Shown in pieces: positions 21,000-29,825 of a stretch of 64,000 nt of DNA. The first letter of the stretch is position 1. Each line of letters starts with the position of its first letter. This stretch comes from CAIWHR01 sp963809965 (GTDB lineage: Bacteria > Pseudomonadota > Gammaproteobacteria > Burkholderiales > Casimicrobiaceae). The notes beneath the pieces are model-generated. The model saw only the letters and a program-made list of their open reading frames with translations, was not told the DNA's origin and did no database searches. The stretch is from NCBI GenBank assembly GCA_963809965.1, contig CAWELU010000038.1:186001-250000 (forward strand). Direction: 5' to 3'. The translations under genes were made by a program, and so were the position numbers.

Positions 21000-22170
21000 T
21001 CACACCGCCCGCAGCGCGTCGACGATCTTCATCCGCGCCGCACGCGTCGCCGGCAGGAACCCGCCGACGAACCCCATCGCCAGCGCGAAGCGCCAGCGAA
21101 GCCGCAACGATTCCCGGCGTCAGCGTGAAGCTGAACGCGAGTTCCGCGAAGGTCTGGAAATTGATCGTGGAGATCGACAGCGCCTGCATGAACGACGCGG
21201 CGACGAGCCCGATCACGCCGCCCAGAAGCCCGAGCAGCAGCGCCTCGACGAGGAACGCGACGAGGACCGCAGTGCGCGAGAATCCGAGCGCGCGCAGCGT
21301 GCCGATCTCCGCCGTGCGCGAGGCCACGCTCGCGTACATCGTGATCATCGCGCCGATGATCGCGCCGATCGAGAAGATCACCGAGATCGTCGTGCCGAGG
21401 TAGCTGATGAACTTGGCGAGCGTTTCCGACTGGTCGGCGTAGAAGCGCGTTTCACGCTTCGCCTCGAGCGTCAGCCGCGGGATCGGACTCGATCTCCTTC
21501 TTCACGTCGTCGAAGCGATCGGTGTCCGCGAGCCTGAAGATCAGCGACGAGAACGCGAGCCGGCGGAACGCCTGCAGCATCTGCTCCGCATCGCCCCAGA
21601 TTTCGGAGTCGAAGCCGGTGCGACCCGCGTCGAACACGCCGACCACCGTCCAGTCGCGCGACGCGAAGCGCAGCGTCTCGCCGACGCCTGCGCCCTGGAA
21701 GCCGCCAGCGATCGACCGCCCGGCAATGACTTCCGAGGTTCCGGGACGGAACATCCGGCCCTCCGATCAGCCTCACTTGCGGCCGGAGCGCGAGCCCGTT
21801 CGCGGTCACGCCGCGGATCACCACGTTGGACGCCTTGCCGGACTGGCGTTTCGGCAGGTTGATCAGCACCACGGGCTCCTTCGACACGAGTTTGCTGCCC
21901 GTCGCCGCCGACCGCGATGTCCGGCAGCGTCTCGACGATCGCCGCCTGCGCGCGGTCGACGCCGCTCTGCACCTCGGTCTGGGACGAGCGCCGGATGACC
22001 ACCACGTTGTCGTCCTGGCCGGTCGTCACGAGTGTCTGCTCGAGTCCGGCGGCGAGCATCAGCACCGTCGCGAACACGTAGACGACGAGCGCCATCCCGC
22101 CGGCGGTCAGCGCGGTCGTCAGCTTGCGCGCCGCGACGTTGCGGATGACATAGCTGAACGGAATGGTCAC
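21000..22170 (-). CDS. MacB/FtsX-type ABC transporter permease (second permease), about four frameshifts
   Basis: About 390 codons scattered over several frames. The N-terminal membrane segment (MTIPFSYVIRNVAARKLTTALTAGGM...VYVFATVLMLAAGL), the periplasmic MacB-PCD portion (DWTVVGVFDAGRTGFDSEIWGD) and the C-terminal FtsX domain (GAMITMYASVASRTAEIGTLRALGFSR) are all recognisable, and the end MKIVDALRAV is typical. Breaks lie near 21900, 21755, 21480 and 21085. The density of breaks is high even for this window, but the sites look like single-base additions. It pairs with the permease directly upstream. Confidence 0.82.
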
Positions 22171-22179
22171 GGGCCGACC

Positions 22180-23340
22180 TCAGGCAACGGCGCGCAGTCC
22201 GTCGACGACCTTCATCCGTGCGGTCCGCCATGCCGGAAGCGCCGCGGCGACGACGCCGACGACGATCGCCGCCACCACCTGCATCAGGACCGTTTCCTCG
22301 CTGACGAAGAAGATCGGGAACAGCGTGCCCATCCGCTCGGCGAAAGCATGCGGCGAAGCGGGAACGTCACGACGATGCCGACGAATCCACCGATGAGTGC
22401 GATCCCGATCGATTCCGCGAAGATCAGCAGCGCGACGAAGCCGCTCGAAAAGCCGAGCGCCTTCAGCGTCGCGTACTCGGCGCCGCGCTCGCGCGCCGTC
22501 ATCGCCATCGTGTTCGCCATCACCGCCATGATGATCACGATGACGACGAACGACACCGCCTGGATCGCCGACCAGGATGGCCTCGGTCATCGCGACGAAC
22601 GACAGCTGGAAGGCCTTCTCGGTCTCGGTCAGCGTTTCGGCGAGCGAATTCCTGAACGTTGCGTCGATGGCGGCGGAGACCTCGGCGGCCTCGCCGGGGT
22701 CCGCCAGCTGGACGATGAACACGCCCGCCTGATCGCCGCGGCGCGGATAGAGCTTCCGGATCGTCTCGTTCAGAAGGTCGAAATGGAAATACATCGTCGA
22801 CGTGTCGGTCCCGGCGTCCGCACCGTCGTAGATGCCGCGCAGATTGAACGTCCAGGTGCCCCCGTAGATCGTGCCGCGCAACGGTATCTGGTCACCGACG
22901 GCAAAGCCGTACTGCTCGGCCAGCTTGCGGCCCACGATCGCACCCTTGCGGTCGGCGACGAATGCCTTGCGTTCGGCCGGCGAAAGGATGAACTCGGGGT
23001 ACATGTCGAGATAGCTCGCCGCGTCGATGGCGAATTGCGGGAAGAAGTTGCGTTCGGAGATGTAAATGCCGCCGAACCAGTTCGCCCAGGACACCGCACG
23101 AACGCCCGGGACCTGGCGGATTTTCTGCGCGTAGTTGAGCGGCAGCGGGAACACGAGCGAAACGGAGCTGCGAGTCACGAGCCGCGCGCTGGAACTCGCG
23201 TTCGCACCCGCGTACCATGCGTCCACGATCGTGCGCAGCAGTCCGAACGCGGTAATGGCGACGACGATGCCGAGAATCGTCAGCGCCGTGCGCAGCTTGT
23301 GCCGGAACGCGTTTCTCAGGACGAGAAGCGGGACGAACAT
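22180..23340 (-). CDS. MacB/FtsX-type ABC transporter permease (first permease), two frameshifts
   Basis: About 386 codons. The N-terminal TM and PCD domain (MFVPLLVLRNAFRHKLRTALTILGI...) run in one frame to about 22575. The FtsX segment (MTARERGAEYATLKALGFSSGFV) is in another, and the frame returns for the end (RTARMKVVDGLRAVA). It stops 10 bp before the second permease starts, so they form a two-permease unit. With the adaptor and ATPase at 25.4-27.4 kb they would make a MacAB-like exporter in the inner membrane. fimV-like coding on the other strand lies between the two halves. Confidence 0.85.
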   Translation of the reverse strand: MFVPLLVLRNAFRHKLRTALTILGIVVAITAFGLLRTIVDAWYAGANASSSARLVTRSSVSLVFPLPLNYAQKIRQVPGVRAVSWANWFGGIYISERNFFPQFAIDAASYLDMYPEFILSPAERKAFVADRKGAIVGRKLAEQYGFAVGDQIPLRGTIYGGTWTFNLRGIYDGADAGTDTSTMYFHFDLLNETIRKLYPRRGDQAGVFIVQLADPGEAAEVSAAIDATFRNSLAETLTETEKAFQLSFVAMTEAILVGDPGGVVRRHRDHHGGDGEHDGDDGARARRRVRDAEGARLFERLRRAADLRGIDRDRTHRWIRRHRRDVPASPHAFAERMGTLFPIFFVSEETVLMQVVAAIVVGVVAAALPAWRTARMKVVDGLRAVA

Positions 23341-23498
23341 GGGTGGAAGCCGGAGAGCGGCGCCACCGACCCCGCCGGGGAAAGCCGCAGGACAATAGTT
23401 TAGACTACCGGCCGCCGCTGCATGTGGCCTTCTGGCACGTTTTTCGCGTCTTCGCGACGAGTGCCCTCATCCTTCCCACTTCGCATACGCCCGTTACG

Positions 23499-25362
23499 AT
23501 GATTCCCGTGCTTCGCACAATGGCGAACCGCCTCGCTTCCGGCCTCGTGCCCGTCCTGCGCTGGTCGCCGCGGCAAGCGATCGCAATCGGTGCTGCAATT
23601 GTGGCCTCCTGGCCGGTTGCGGCCCCTGCTGCCGGGCTCGGGCCCGTCGTGCAGCAGTCCTCGCTCGGGCAGTCGCTGCGCGTCGTCATCCCCGTGCTGC
23701 TCGGCCCTGGTGACGATTTTTCGGGTGAGTGTTTCCGGCTCGTTGCGGCAGAACGCGACCCCGACGGGATTCCCCAGGCACTCTTCGGCCGCGTTGCGTT
23801 CGAGCGCACCGGTGAAAGCGCACGGGTCGTCGTTACCAATCCTCGGCCGGTGAACGACCCCGTGTTGCGGCTCACCGTTCAGGTCGGCTGCGAAGCCGGT
23901 GTTCGCCGCGAGTACACGCTGTTGATGGATCCGCCGGTGATCGATGTGCCGATTGCCGAAGCCGAGTCCGAACCCGTTACCGGCACTGCAGCAAGCGCAC
24001 CCGTCGCACGTGATTCGCGTCGCGCCGCGGGAGGCGCGCCGGCCAGCGCAGGCAGGGCTACGCCCCAAGGGAGTGCCCCCGGCGCCCGAACGGTGCGCAA
24101 GACCAGCCCGGGCAGGGTTGCGGCGACATCGAAGGCGCCATCGGCGCGACGTCCTCCGCCGCCGAGTGCTGACGGAAGGGCCGCGCCTCAAGGTGTCGCG
24201 CGCTACGCCCGGCGCGACGTCCCCGGAAGCCGGCAAGGAAGGTCCGACCGCACAGGAGGTGCGGGCGCAACAGGACCTCGCCGATGCGCTCGAAGCCGAA
24301 ACCGTCGTCCTGCGCCAGCGGGTCGCCGAGCTTTCGGCAATGGTGGATCGCATGCAGGAGCAGGTGCGCGTCCAGGAAGTCCAGCAGCGGGCCGCCGACG
24401 AAGCCGCAAAGGCCGCCGCGGAAGCCGCTCGGGCTTCACCTTGGGATCGCGCCACCCGCTGGTGGGAGGCCAACTGGCCCCTCATTGCCTTGATCGTCGG
24501 CCTGCCGCTGCTGATCGCTGGCGCGCTCACCTGGAAGCGAAGGCGCGATGCGGCGCAGGTGGAACCGTGGCGGGTGGGCGGGGGCGCGGGGGACCGGTTC
24601 GAGTCGACCTCGACCCTTGCGGAAGCGCCCCCGACACGGCGCCCCGTCACGAGCGTTCCCGCGCAGAAACCGGATCCGATGCGACGGTCGACAACCGGGG
24701 CGAACGCATTGGCCGTCTCCGAGCTGTCGCAGATCACCGAGGAGGCTCGGGTCTACGTCGCGCTCGGCCATGCGGATCGTGCGATGAACGTGTTGCGCGA
24801 TCACATCCGGCAGATGCCGCGCGCGATACCCGCGGCGTGGCTGATGCTGCTCGATCTTTATCATGCGCACGGCCGCCGCCAGGAATTCCGCCAGCTCGCG
24901 CAGGAATTTCACCAGCGGTGCAACGTTCAGGCATCGACCTGGGAAGATTACTCGGGAGAGAGCGACGCGTCCGGACTCGACGAATACCCGCACGTGGCCA
25001 AGCGCATCGTGGGCCTATGGCGCATGCCCGAATGCCGCGATTACCTCGAACGGCTCCTGTACGACAATCGCGACGGCCAACGCAACGGCTTCTCGCTCGC
25101 GGCATACGGCGACATCCTGACACTGCTGCAAATTCTCGATGCGCCGGTCGTGGACATCGATTCGGATCTGGCCGAGGAAGGAAAATTGCGTGCGGCCTGG
25201 ACCGTGGCGGCGAAGGAAGCGAGGCTTGCCGGTGCGCCGGAATCCGCGGATCCTTCCGTTCCTGCCGCTGCAACGGGCTCCGCCGCCCGCCCGACGCAGG
25301 ATTCGATCGTGTTCGAGCTCGATACCGACTGGCAGACGCCGAAGACGCCGCCACGCTCATAG
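23499..25362 (+). CDS. FimV-like protein (pilus assembly / polar hub), one frameshift
   Basis: About 620 codons. A signal-peptide-like start is followed by a FimV-type N-terminal domain (LGPVVQQSSLGQSLRVVIPVLLG). A proline/alanine-rich stretch, a coiled coil (AQEVRAQQDLADALEAETVVLRQRVAEL region), one TM helix (WPLIALIVGLPLLIAGALTW) and a C-terminal TPR-like cytoplasmic part (ARVYVALGHADRAMNVL) follow. The frame changes in the low-complexity region near 24170. Start ATG 23499, or 23520 (MANRLASG). FimV-family proteins bind peptidoglycan and organise type IV pili and polarity. No pilus genes adjoin it. It is the only plus-strand gene inside the ABC exporter locus. Confidence 0.72.
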
Positions 25363-25420
25363 GGCCGCAGGTCTGCTTGCGCGGGCGCCCCCGCCCGACG
25401 CATTGCGGCAGGGTGGCCGT

Positions 25421-26173
25421 TCAACCGGCGAGGACGCCCTTCTCCAGATGAATCAACCGATGCGCCTTCTCGGCCGCTTTCGGATCGTGCGTCACCATGA
25501 GCACCGTCTTGCCAAGCTCGCGATTCAACCGATCGAGAAGTCCCAGAATTTCCTCGGCCGTGGTGCGATCGAGATCTCCCGTCGGTTCGTCGGCCACGAT
25601 GATCGTCGGATCGGTGACGAGCGCCCGTGCGATCGCGACGCGCTGCTGCTGCCCGCCTGAAAGCTCGTTCGGATAATGGTCCGCCCGGTCCGCGAGCCCG
25701 ACCAGCGATAGGGCGACCGTGACGCGCTCGCGGCGATCGCGCCGCGACAGCGACGTCAGCAGCAGCGGCAACTCGATGTTGTCGAACGCCGTCAGCACCG
25801 GCATCAGATTGTAGAACTGGAAGATGAAGCCGACGTGCGTCGCGCGCCACGCCGCGAGCTCGCTTTCGGTGAGCTTCGAAATGTCGACGCCGTCGACGCG
25901 AATCTCGCCGGCGCTCGGCTTGTCGATGCCGGCAACGAGGTTGAGCAGCGTCGACTTGCCGGATCCCGAAGGCCCCATCAACGCGACATAGTCACCGGGG
26001 TACACATCGAGATCGATGTCGGTCAGCACGGGAATGACCTGATCGCCTCGAACGTAGTACTTGGTGAGGCCGCGGATGGCGACTAGCGGACGACGCTCCG
26101 GCAAGGCCCCCGGCGTTTCACCGCGAACAGCGGGATCCTTCATGGGCGGGACGTGCAACGGAAGCGGCGTCAC
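25421..26173 (-). CDS. ABC transporter ATP-binding protein (MacB/LolD type)
   Basis: 250 aa, intact. Walker A GPSGSGKST, Q-loop FQFYNLMP, signature LSGGQQQRVAIARAL, Walker B IIVADEPTGDLD and the H-loop THD are all present. The spacing is that of the MacB/LolD subfamily working with FtsX-type permeases. The start is GTG 26173, overlapping the adaptor's TGA (GTGA), which implies translational coupling. ATG 26143 is an alternative. Substrate unknown; the family exports lipoproteins, macrolides or peptides. Confidence 0.93.
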   Translation of the reverse strand: MTPLPLHVPPMKDPAVRGETPGALPERRPLVAIRGLTKYYVRGDQVIPVLTDIDLDVYPGDYVALMGPSGSGKSTLLNLVAGIDKPSAGEIRVDGVDISKLTESELAAWRATHVGFIFQFYNLMPVLTAFDNIELPLLLTSLSRRDRRERVTVALSLVGLADRADHYPNELSGGQQQRVAIARALVTDPTIIVADEPTGDLDRTTAEEILGLLDRLNRELGKTVLMVTHDPKAAEKAHRLIHLEKGVLAG

Positions 26174-27390
26174 TTCGGTGCGATGGTCACGAGCGTGCCG
26201 GGCTTCAAGTCGGCCGCGGGCTTCGCCACGACTTTTTCCCCCGATTTGACGGCCCCCGTGATTGCCACGAGCTCGCCGATTCGCGCCCCGACCGAAACCG
26301 GCACTTCGACCACGCTTCCCTCGCGAATCACCCAGAGCACCGCCTGGCCCTCGCGGTTGCCGACCGCGTCCGGACTGACGGCGAGTAGCGGCTTCTGCTG
26401 CTCCGCCGTGACCTCCTGGGCGAGAAACGACACCTTGGCACTCATTTCGGGCAGCACGCGCGGGTCGATCGAATCGAAGCGGACCTTGGTCATCACCGTT
26501 GCCTTCGCCCGATCGACCGTCGGGACGATCCGGCTGATGCGGCCGCGAAAGCGCACTTCGGGCAACGCGTCCAGCGTGATCTCGCAGGGCTGGCCGACCT
26601 TGATCCGCGACAGGCTCGACTCGGAGACATCGGCCTCCACCTCGAGCGTGCTCATGTCGGCCATCGTGACGACGGCTCCCTTGGAATCCGCGGCCGACGA
26701 GAATGGCGTCACCATGTCGCCGACGTTCGCGCTCTTGGACAGGATAAGGCCGTCGAAGGGAGCCCGAATCAGCGTGTAGTCGACGGCCACCTGCGCATTG
26801 CGCGCATTGGCCTCGGCGACCGCGAGCAGAGCCTTGGCGTTAGCGACACCGGCGATCGCGCGGTCGGCGCGCATCTTCGTGGCATCGAGCGCCGACTGTG
26901 AAACGAAGCCCTTCGCGAGCAAATCCTGATTGCGTTTGAGGACGGTGCTCGCTTCCCATTCCTCCGCCACGGCCTGCTGGAGCGCGGCGCGCGCCGCCCC
27001 GACGCCCGCCTCGGCGCTTTGCGCCTGCGCCACGACATCGCGGTTGTCCAGGCGGGCGATGATCTCGCCGGCCTTCACCGGCGTGCCCTCGGCCACGCCC
27101 AGCCACTCGAGGCGTCCGGTCGCCTTGGAGGCAATCGCCGCTTTGCGTTGCGCGACGACATAGCCGGTCGCGTTCAGCAGCACGTGCTGTTGCGACGGGT
27201 ATGCCGTGACCACCGCCGTGGCATGAACGGACAGGGCGCGTGGCTGTGATGCGTACCAGACCACGCCGGCCGAGGCGAGTGCGACGAGGGCGCCGATCCA
27301 GAGCCATCGGCGGCGACGGCGGCCAGCGAGAGGGGCGAGGCTCCTGTCGATGCGGAGCTTCGCGAGGTCGGCTTGATCGGCTTGAGTCAT
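26170..27390 (-). CDS. Periplasmic adaptor (membrane fusion) subunit of MacA/HlyD type
   Basis: 406 aa, intact. One N-terminal TM helix (about residues 28-48) anchors it, followed by the lipoyl/barrel-sandwich halves (GRLEWLGVAEGTPVKAGEIIARLD and DYTLIRAPFDGLI) flanking an alpha-helical hairpin, then beta-barrel and membrane-proximal domains. It bridges the inner-membrane permease to an outer-membrane channel. It is first in the exporter operon (adaptor then ATPase), but the two permease genes lie beyond the opposite-strand fimV-like gene. No TolC homologue is in the window. Confidence 0.93.
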   Translation of the reverse strand: MTQADQADLAKLRIDRSLAPLAGRRRRRWLWIGALVALASAGVVWYASQPRALSVHATAVVTAYPSQQHVLLNATGYVVAQRKAAIASKATGRLEWLGVAEGTPVKAGEIIARLDNRDVVAQAQSAEAGVGAARAALQQAVAEEWEASTVLKRNQDLLAKGFVSQSALDATKMRADRAIAGVANAKALLAVAEANARNAQVAVDYTLIRAPFDGLILSKSANVGDMVTPFSSAADSKGAVVTMADMSTLEVEADVSESSLSRIKVGQPCEITLDALPEVRFRGRISRIVPTVDRAKATVMTKVRFDSIDPRVLPEMSAKVSFLAQEVTAEQQKPLLAVSPDAVGNREGQAVLWVIREGSVVEVPVSVGARIGELVAITGAVKSGEKVVAKPAADLKPGTLVTIAPK

Positions 27391-27608
27391 CGAACGAACG
27401 CGTGGAAGAGGACACCCGCGGGGCGTCCGTGCAGCATTCTACCGGGCACCATGCATATCGCTTCGCGCGTCGCGCGAGCAAATGCTGCGAGGCTCCGCAG
27501 CCATCGCGCTTCGGCGACGACAACGGCTCAATGGGGCCCCCCTGGCGCTGCGCGCCGTCCCTCGGACAGGGAGCAATTCGCGCTGGGGGCGGCCCCGCGC
27601 GCTCATGC

Positions 27609-28544
27609 TCATTCGAGGGGAGGTGGTGTTACCGCAACCGGTTCTCCCTGGCGGCCGCCGATCCAGGCGCGGAACGAGACCACGGCAAGCCCGGCACCGA
27701 TCAGCGCGATACCGATCCATTCGTTGCCCGTCAATCGTTCACCGAAGATTGCCATCGAACTCAAGAGCGCGACCACGGGAATCGCGAACATGTTGAGCGA
27801 CGCCGTGCCCGCGGGCAGGAAGCGCAGCACGGCGATCCACAACAGAAATCCCGCGGCGGTCGACACGGCTCCGGTCCACAGCAGCACAATTCCGTAGGAT
27901 AGATCCCAGGTCGTCCCGGGCAACGCGATTGCCAGCGGAAGCACGGTCAGCGGCAGCACACCGACGAGCATCTGCCAGGCGATGAAATTCAGCATGTCGA
28001 ATTCGCGATGGCGCTGAAAGTACTTCATCGCGATCGTCCCGGCGGCCCAGCCGAAGCCCGACAGGACCGCCCACAGTTTCGGCGCAAGCTCGCCCTGCCA
28101 GTTCCAGGGCTCGACGACCAGCACGAGCCCGGCGAGCGCGAGGGCGATGGCGAGCCACTGGCTGCCCCGAACCCGTTCTCCCAGCACCGGCCAGGCGAGG
28201 AGCAACGTCCAGAAGGGCATCGTGAAGACGAGCACCGACGTGCGGCCGGCACCTCCTCCCGCGAGCGCCATCGTGGTGGAGCCGAAATTGATCGTGGTCT
28301 GGAAGATTCCGGTGACGATGACGGCGATCCAGGACGCGGGGAGGAGCGATCGCCGCTGCCGCAACATGACGGCAAACAGCACGGCAATGGCAACCCACGT
28401 GCGCTCGATGTTGAAAGTGACGGGATCGGAACGCTCGAGCGCGAGCTTCATCACGATCCAATTACTTCCCCAGAGCGCGGTGAGCACGGCCAGCGCGACG
28501 TAGGCGGCACGCCGCGAGCGCACCGAAACGCGCCGCAGCGTCAC
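27609..28544 (-). CDS. EamA-family DMT transporter
   Basis: 311 aa with about ten predicted TM segments in two EamA repeats. The first begins AALTALWGSNWIVMKL-like and the second KLWAVLSGFGWAAGTIAMKYF. Inner-membrane exporter or importer of small metabolites; substrate unknown. Its first bases overlap the stop of the hydrolase gene upstream (28541-28544), so it is the last gene of the unit lipoprotein-hydrolase-EamA. The 218-bp gap downstream holds no gene I can support. Confidence 0.9.
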   Translation of the reverse strand: MTLRRVSVRSRRAAYVALAVLTALWGSNWIVMKLALERSDPVTFNIERTWVAIAVLFAVMLRQRRSLLPASWIAVIVTGIFQTTINFGSTTMALAGGGAGRTSVLVFTMPFWTLLLAWPVLGERVRGSQWLAIALALAGLVLVVEPWNWQGELAPKLWAVLSGFGWAAGTIAMKYFQRHREFDMLNFIAWQMLVGVLPLTVLPLAIALPGTTWDLSYGIVLLWTGAVSTAAGFLLWIAVLRFLPAGTASLNMFAIPVVALLSSMAIFGERLTGNEWIGIALIGAGLAVVSFRAWIGGRQGEPVAVTPPPLE

Positions 28545-29435
28545 CGCGCGAGGAACGCTTCGATCGCCGCCGCGACGGCGGTCGGCTGGTCGTGGTGCAG
28601 CATGTGCCCCGCGTCGGGAACCGTCACCAGCCGGCCGTGCGGAATGTGCGCGAAGCGGCGCCGGACGCCGGCCAGGCTGTCGGTCGCGCCTTCACCCTCG
28701 GGATCGTCATCGAGCCACTTCGGAATGTCCGAATCCTCCGCGGCCACCCAAAGCGTCGGCGCGGCGATATTGCGCCACACAGCGTAGGTTTCCTCGATCC
28801 GGTAGACGGTCGGGAACGGCAGTTTGTGGCGAGGATCCGAGTTGAGCCGCATCGTGCCGTCCGGCTGCGCCTGCGCCCAATGCGTTGCCAGGAACAGCGC
28901 CTTGTCGCGTGGAAGCCGCGGGTTGTTCTTCCGCAGTCGATCAGCCACGGCGTCGAGGCTCCGATAGGATGCGAATGCGGGCGGAACTGCGAGGGCGTCG
29001 AGCCATTTCGCGAACTTCTTCGGCGCGAGGCTGGCTTCCTCTGCCCGGATGCCGAAGCCTTCGAGTGAGACCACCGAGCGCGCCCTGCCGGGGCGCACGC
29101 CGCCGTAATGCAGCACCACATTGCCGCCGAGACTGTGCCCCGCGAGATGCACGACCTCGCTCCGGCGCGAAAGCATCGAGAAGCGCCTCGAGGTCCGCAA
29201 CATAGTCCGGATACCAGTAGCCCTGCGGTTGCCACTCGCTCTCGCCGTAACCTCGCAGGTCCGGCGCGATCACGTACCACTCGCGTGTCAACGCATCGAC
29301 CAGAAACTGGAACGACGCGGCGACGTCCATCCAGCCATGCAGAAGGAAGAGTTTGGTCGCGGCCGGATCGCCCCACGTCAGCACATGCGAATCAAGCCCG
29401 CGCAATCGCAGGCGATGCGAGCGGAACGGCTTCAT
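28541..29435 (-). CDS. Alpha/beta hydrolase, one frameshift
   Basis: About 298 codons. The oxyanion-hole segment LFLLHGWMDV, the strand PDLRGYGESE, nucleophile elbow GHSLGG (in the second frame) and histidine motif VPDAGHMLH give a complete catalytic triad. The frame changes near 29175, between ALLDAFAPE and VVHLAGHSLGG, and fits a single-base indel. Start ATG 29435 overlaps the stop of the lipoprotein gene (ATGA). Esterase/lipase-like; substrate unknown. Confidence 0.88.
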
Positions 29436-29743
29436 CGCCTGCGGCACAGCGCGAGTCCGTCCTGCCATCCGGTCCGATAATTGCCGTCCGCTGCGAAACG
29501 GGTGTTGTCCTTACGCTGAGGTCCGGTAGCACTCGCGCAGCCATCGGCATAACCCTGGCGGTAGGTGAGCGGAAACCCGGAAAGGTTTACCGCGGGTGGA
29601 GGCGGCTCGACATGCTCCGGGATCGGTGCCGCCGTACCCTCGGGTTGCGCGCCCGTGCGCGGACCGGTGCTCGTCGATGCGCACCCGACCATCATCGCCG
29701 CGAGCGCGAACACGAACACCGCGCGCCGGATGGATGCGGTCAT
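29432..29743 (-). CDS. Small conserved lipoprotein
   Basis: 103 aa from ATG 29743 (MTASIRRAVFVF). A signal peptide ends in a lipobox (MVGC, lipid on the cysteine near residue 20). A proline-rich linker and a compact C-terminal domain with YRQGYADGCASA and YRTGWQDGLALC follow. That repeated YxxGxxDG pattern is seen in other small proteobacterial lipoproteins of unknown function. It is translationally coupled to the hydrolase and divergent from dnaE, whose start is 82 bp away. Confidence 0.75.
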   Translation of the reverse strand: MTASIRRAVFVFALAAMMVGCASTSTGPRTGAQPEGTAAPIPEHVEPPPPAVNLSGFPLTYRQGYADGCASATGPQRKDNTRFAADGNYRTGWQDGLALCRRR

Positions 29744-29825
29744 TGAAACGAGCGATGCAGAAAAGGTCAAGACAATGAATCCGCCGACGAACGGGGTAAA
29801 ATTCTAGCACTTCGCATTCCAACCC

